Origin: CAIXQW01 sp046049675
GTDB lineage: Bacteria > Bacteroidota > Bacteroidia > Chitinophagales > Chitinophagaceae
Reading direction: 5' to 3'
DNA: 22,169 bases
Assembly: GCA_046049675.1 (NCBI GenBank)
Contig: JBJORA010000121.1
Coordinates: 1 to 22,169, forward strand
Below, in pieces: positions 21,976 to 22,169 of the stretch (position 1 is the first letter of the stretch; each line of letters begins with the position of its first letter). The position numbers were made by a program, and so were the translations under genes. Under the pieces are notes generated by a model. The model was given only the letters and a program-made list of their open reading frames with translations. It had not been told where the DNA came from and did no database searches.

Positions 21976-22050
21976 ACCTACGGAGCTACATACAACCTTA
22001 ATACCTATTTCTATAAACATTACGGCTCCTCTGGAGCTTAGTTTAGGTAC
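21976..22050. repeat. Palindromic non-coding element with GGAGC motifs
   Basis: CTACGGAGCTAC (21978-21989) is followed by A/T-rich CCTATTTCTATAAACAT and then GGCTCCTCTGGAGC (about 22024-22037), a GCTCC/GGAGC hairpin with a 3-nt loop. GGAGC thus occurs in the outer arm and twice, in opposite directions, in the inner arm. The combination of TTCTATAAACAT and a GCTCC palindrome resembles, from memory, a dispersed intergenic element in Bacteroidota genomes. Only one copy is in this window, so repeat status is not shown here. Confidence 0.4.
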
Positions 22051-22169
22051 AAATCAGCGATGTCACTCTTTGCTATTGGCAGCACGCAACAGCATGCCAA
22101 TGCGAAGCCTGGACCGACCTAGAAATATGGAGCAGAAAATCAGTTCACAGCACTAGGAAGGGTTGGGCA
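22051..22169. other. Unassigned end of the window
   Basis: No frame on either strand is open for more than about 20 codons. The stretch is richer in G/C than the surroundings and contains short inverted words (GGCA..TGCC, GCATGCCAATGC). It could hold the 3' end of a leftward gene, since minus-strand stops occur close to the edge in all three frames, or a structured RNA. Nothing specific was recognised. Confidence 0.3.

Noticed and set aside
22051..22169. Small SRP RNA or other known structured RNA at the window end
   Set aside because: GGAAGGGT near the end recalls the SRP core, but the required flanking GGUCAGGuCCGGAAGGAAGCAGCC-like pattern is absent.

Overview
The window looks like a chromosomal segment of a Bacteroidota bacterium, probably of the Chitinophagales/Sphingobacteriales type. 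The evidence is: two secreted proteins with type IX secretion (T9SS) C-terminal sorting domains; TAnnTTTG promoter boxes in place of TATAAT just upstream of many genes; almost no Shine-Dalgarno sequences; a LytS/LytTR two-gene regulator; a fused E1 alpha/beta 2-oxoacid dehydrogenase; and many lipoproteins and predicted outer-membrane beta-barrels. The genus cannot be fixed from the sequence alone.

Region 1 (about 1-5842) is accessory DNA, visibly more A/T-rich than the rest, with every gene on the + strand. It holds an AbiEi/AbiEii type IV toxin-antitoxin pair behind two large palindromes and a promoter, then four poorly characterised genes: a predicted beta-barrel, a secreted protein, an orphan EF-Tu domain 2-like protein and a small membrane protein. 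Each gap between these genes contains a copy of one of two repeat families: a ~150-bp repeat in three copies (A, B, C) and a ~61-bp repeat in two copies (D1, D2). The layout resembles a gene-cassette array, but no integrase and no canonical attC core is visible.

Region 2 (5912-9210, minus strand) has a T9SS-sorted secreted protein, then a compact operon: CX4CH cytochrome-c-like lipoprotein, PHM-like type II copper monooxygenase lipoprotein with all the expected copper ligands, and a predicted beta-barrel. Divergent from it across a 143-bp control region are a LytS-type histidine kinase and its LytTR response regulator (9354-11058), which end at a strong terminator.

Region 3 (11218-14073, minus) has a T9SS-sorted protein with two starch-binding-like modules, a YiiX-type NlpC/P60 lipoprotein and PhoH. 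Region 4 (14241-17381, plus) has the fused E1 alpha/beta 2-oxoacid dehydrogenase with a tiny zinc-ribbon protein, then an AIM24-family protein.

Region 5 (17522-18050, minus) is a decayed toxin-antitoxin locus: the antitoxin is intact, but the ParE-like toxin carries an in-frame stop at codon 36. Region 6 (18230-21854, plus) has a small membrane protein, a PstS-like lipoprotein and a large TPR protein in one operon, then an HD-type phosphohydrolase. The last ~300 bases are non-coding and contain a palindromic element.

The points most worth following up are the repeat-delimited cassette-like array, the palindromes in front of abiE, the copper monooxygenase/cytochrome operon beside a LytTR regulator, the toxin pseudogene, and the repeated pattern of promoters placed almost on top of start codons.
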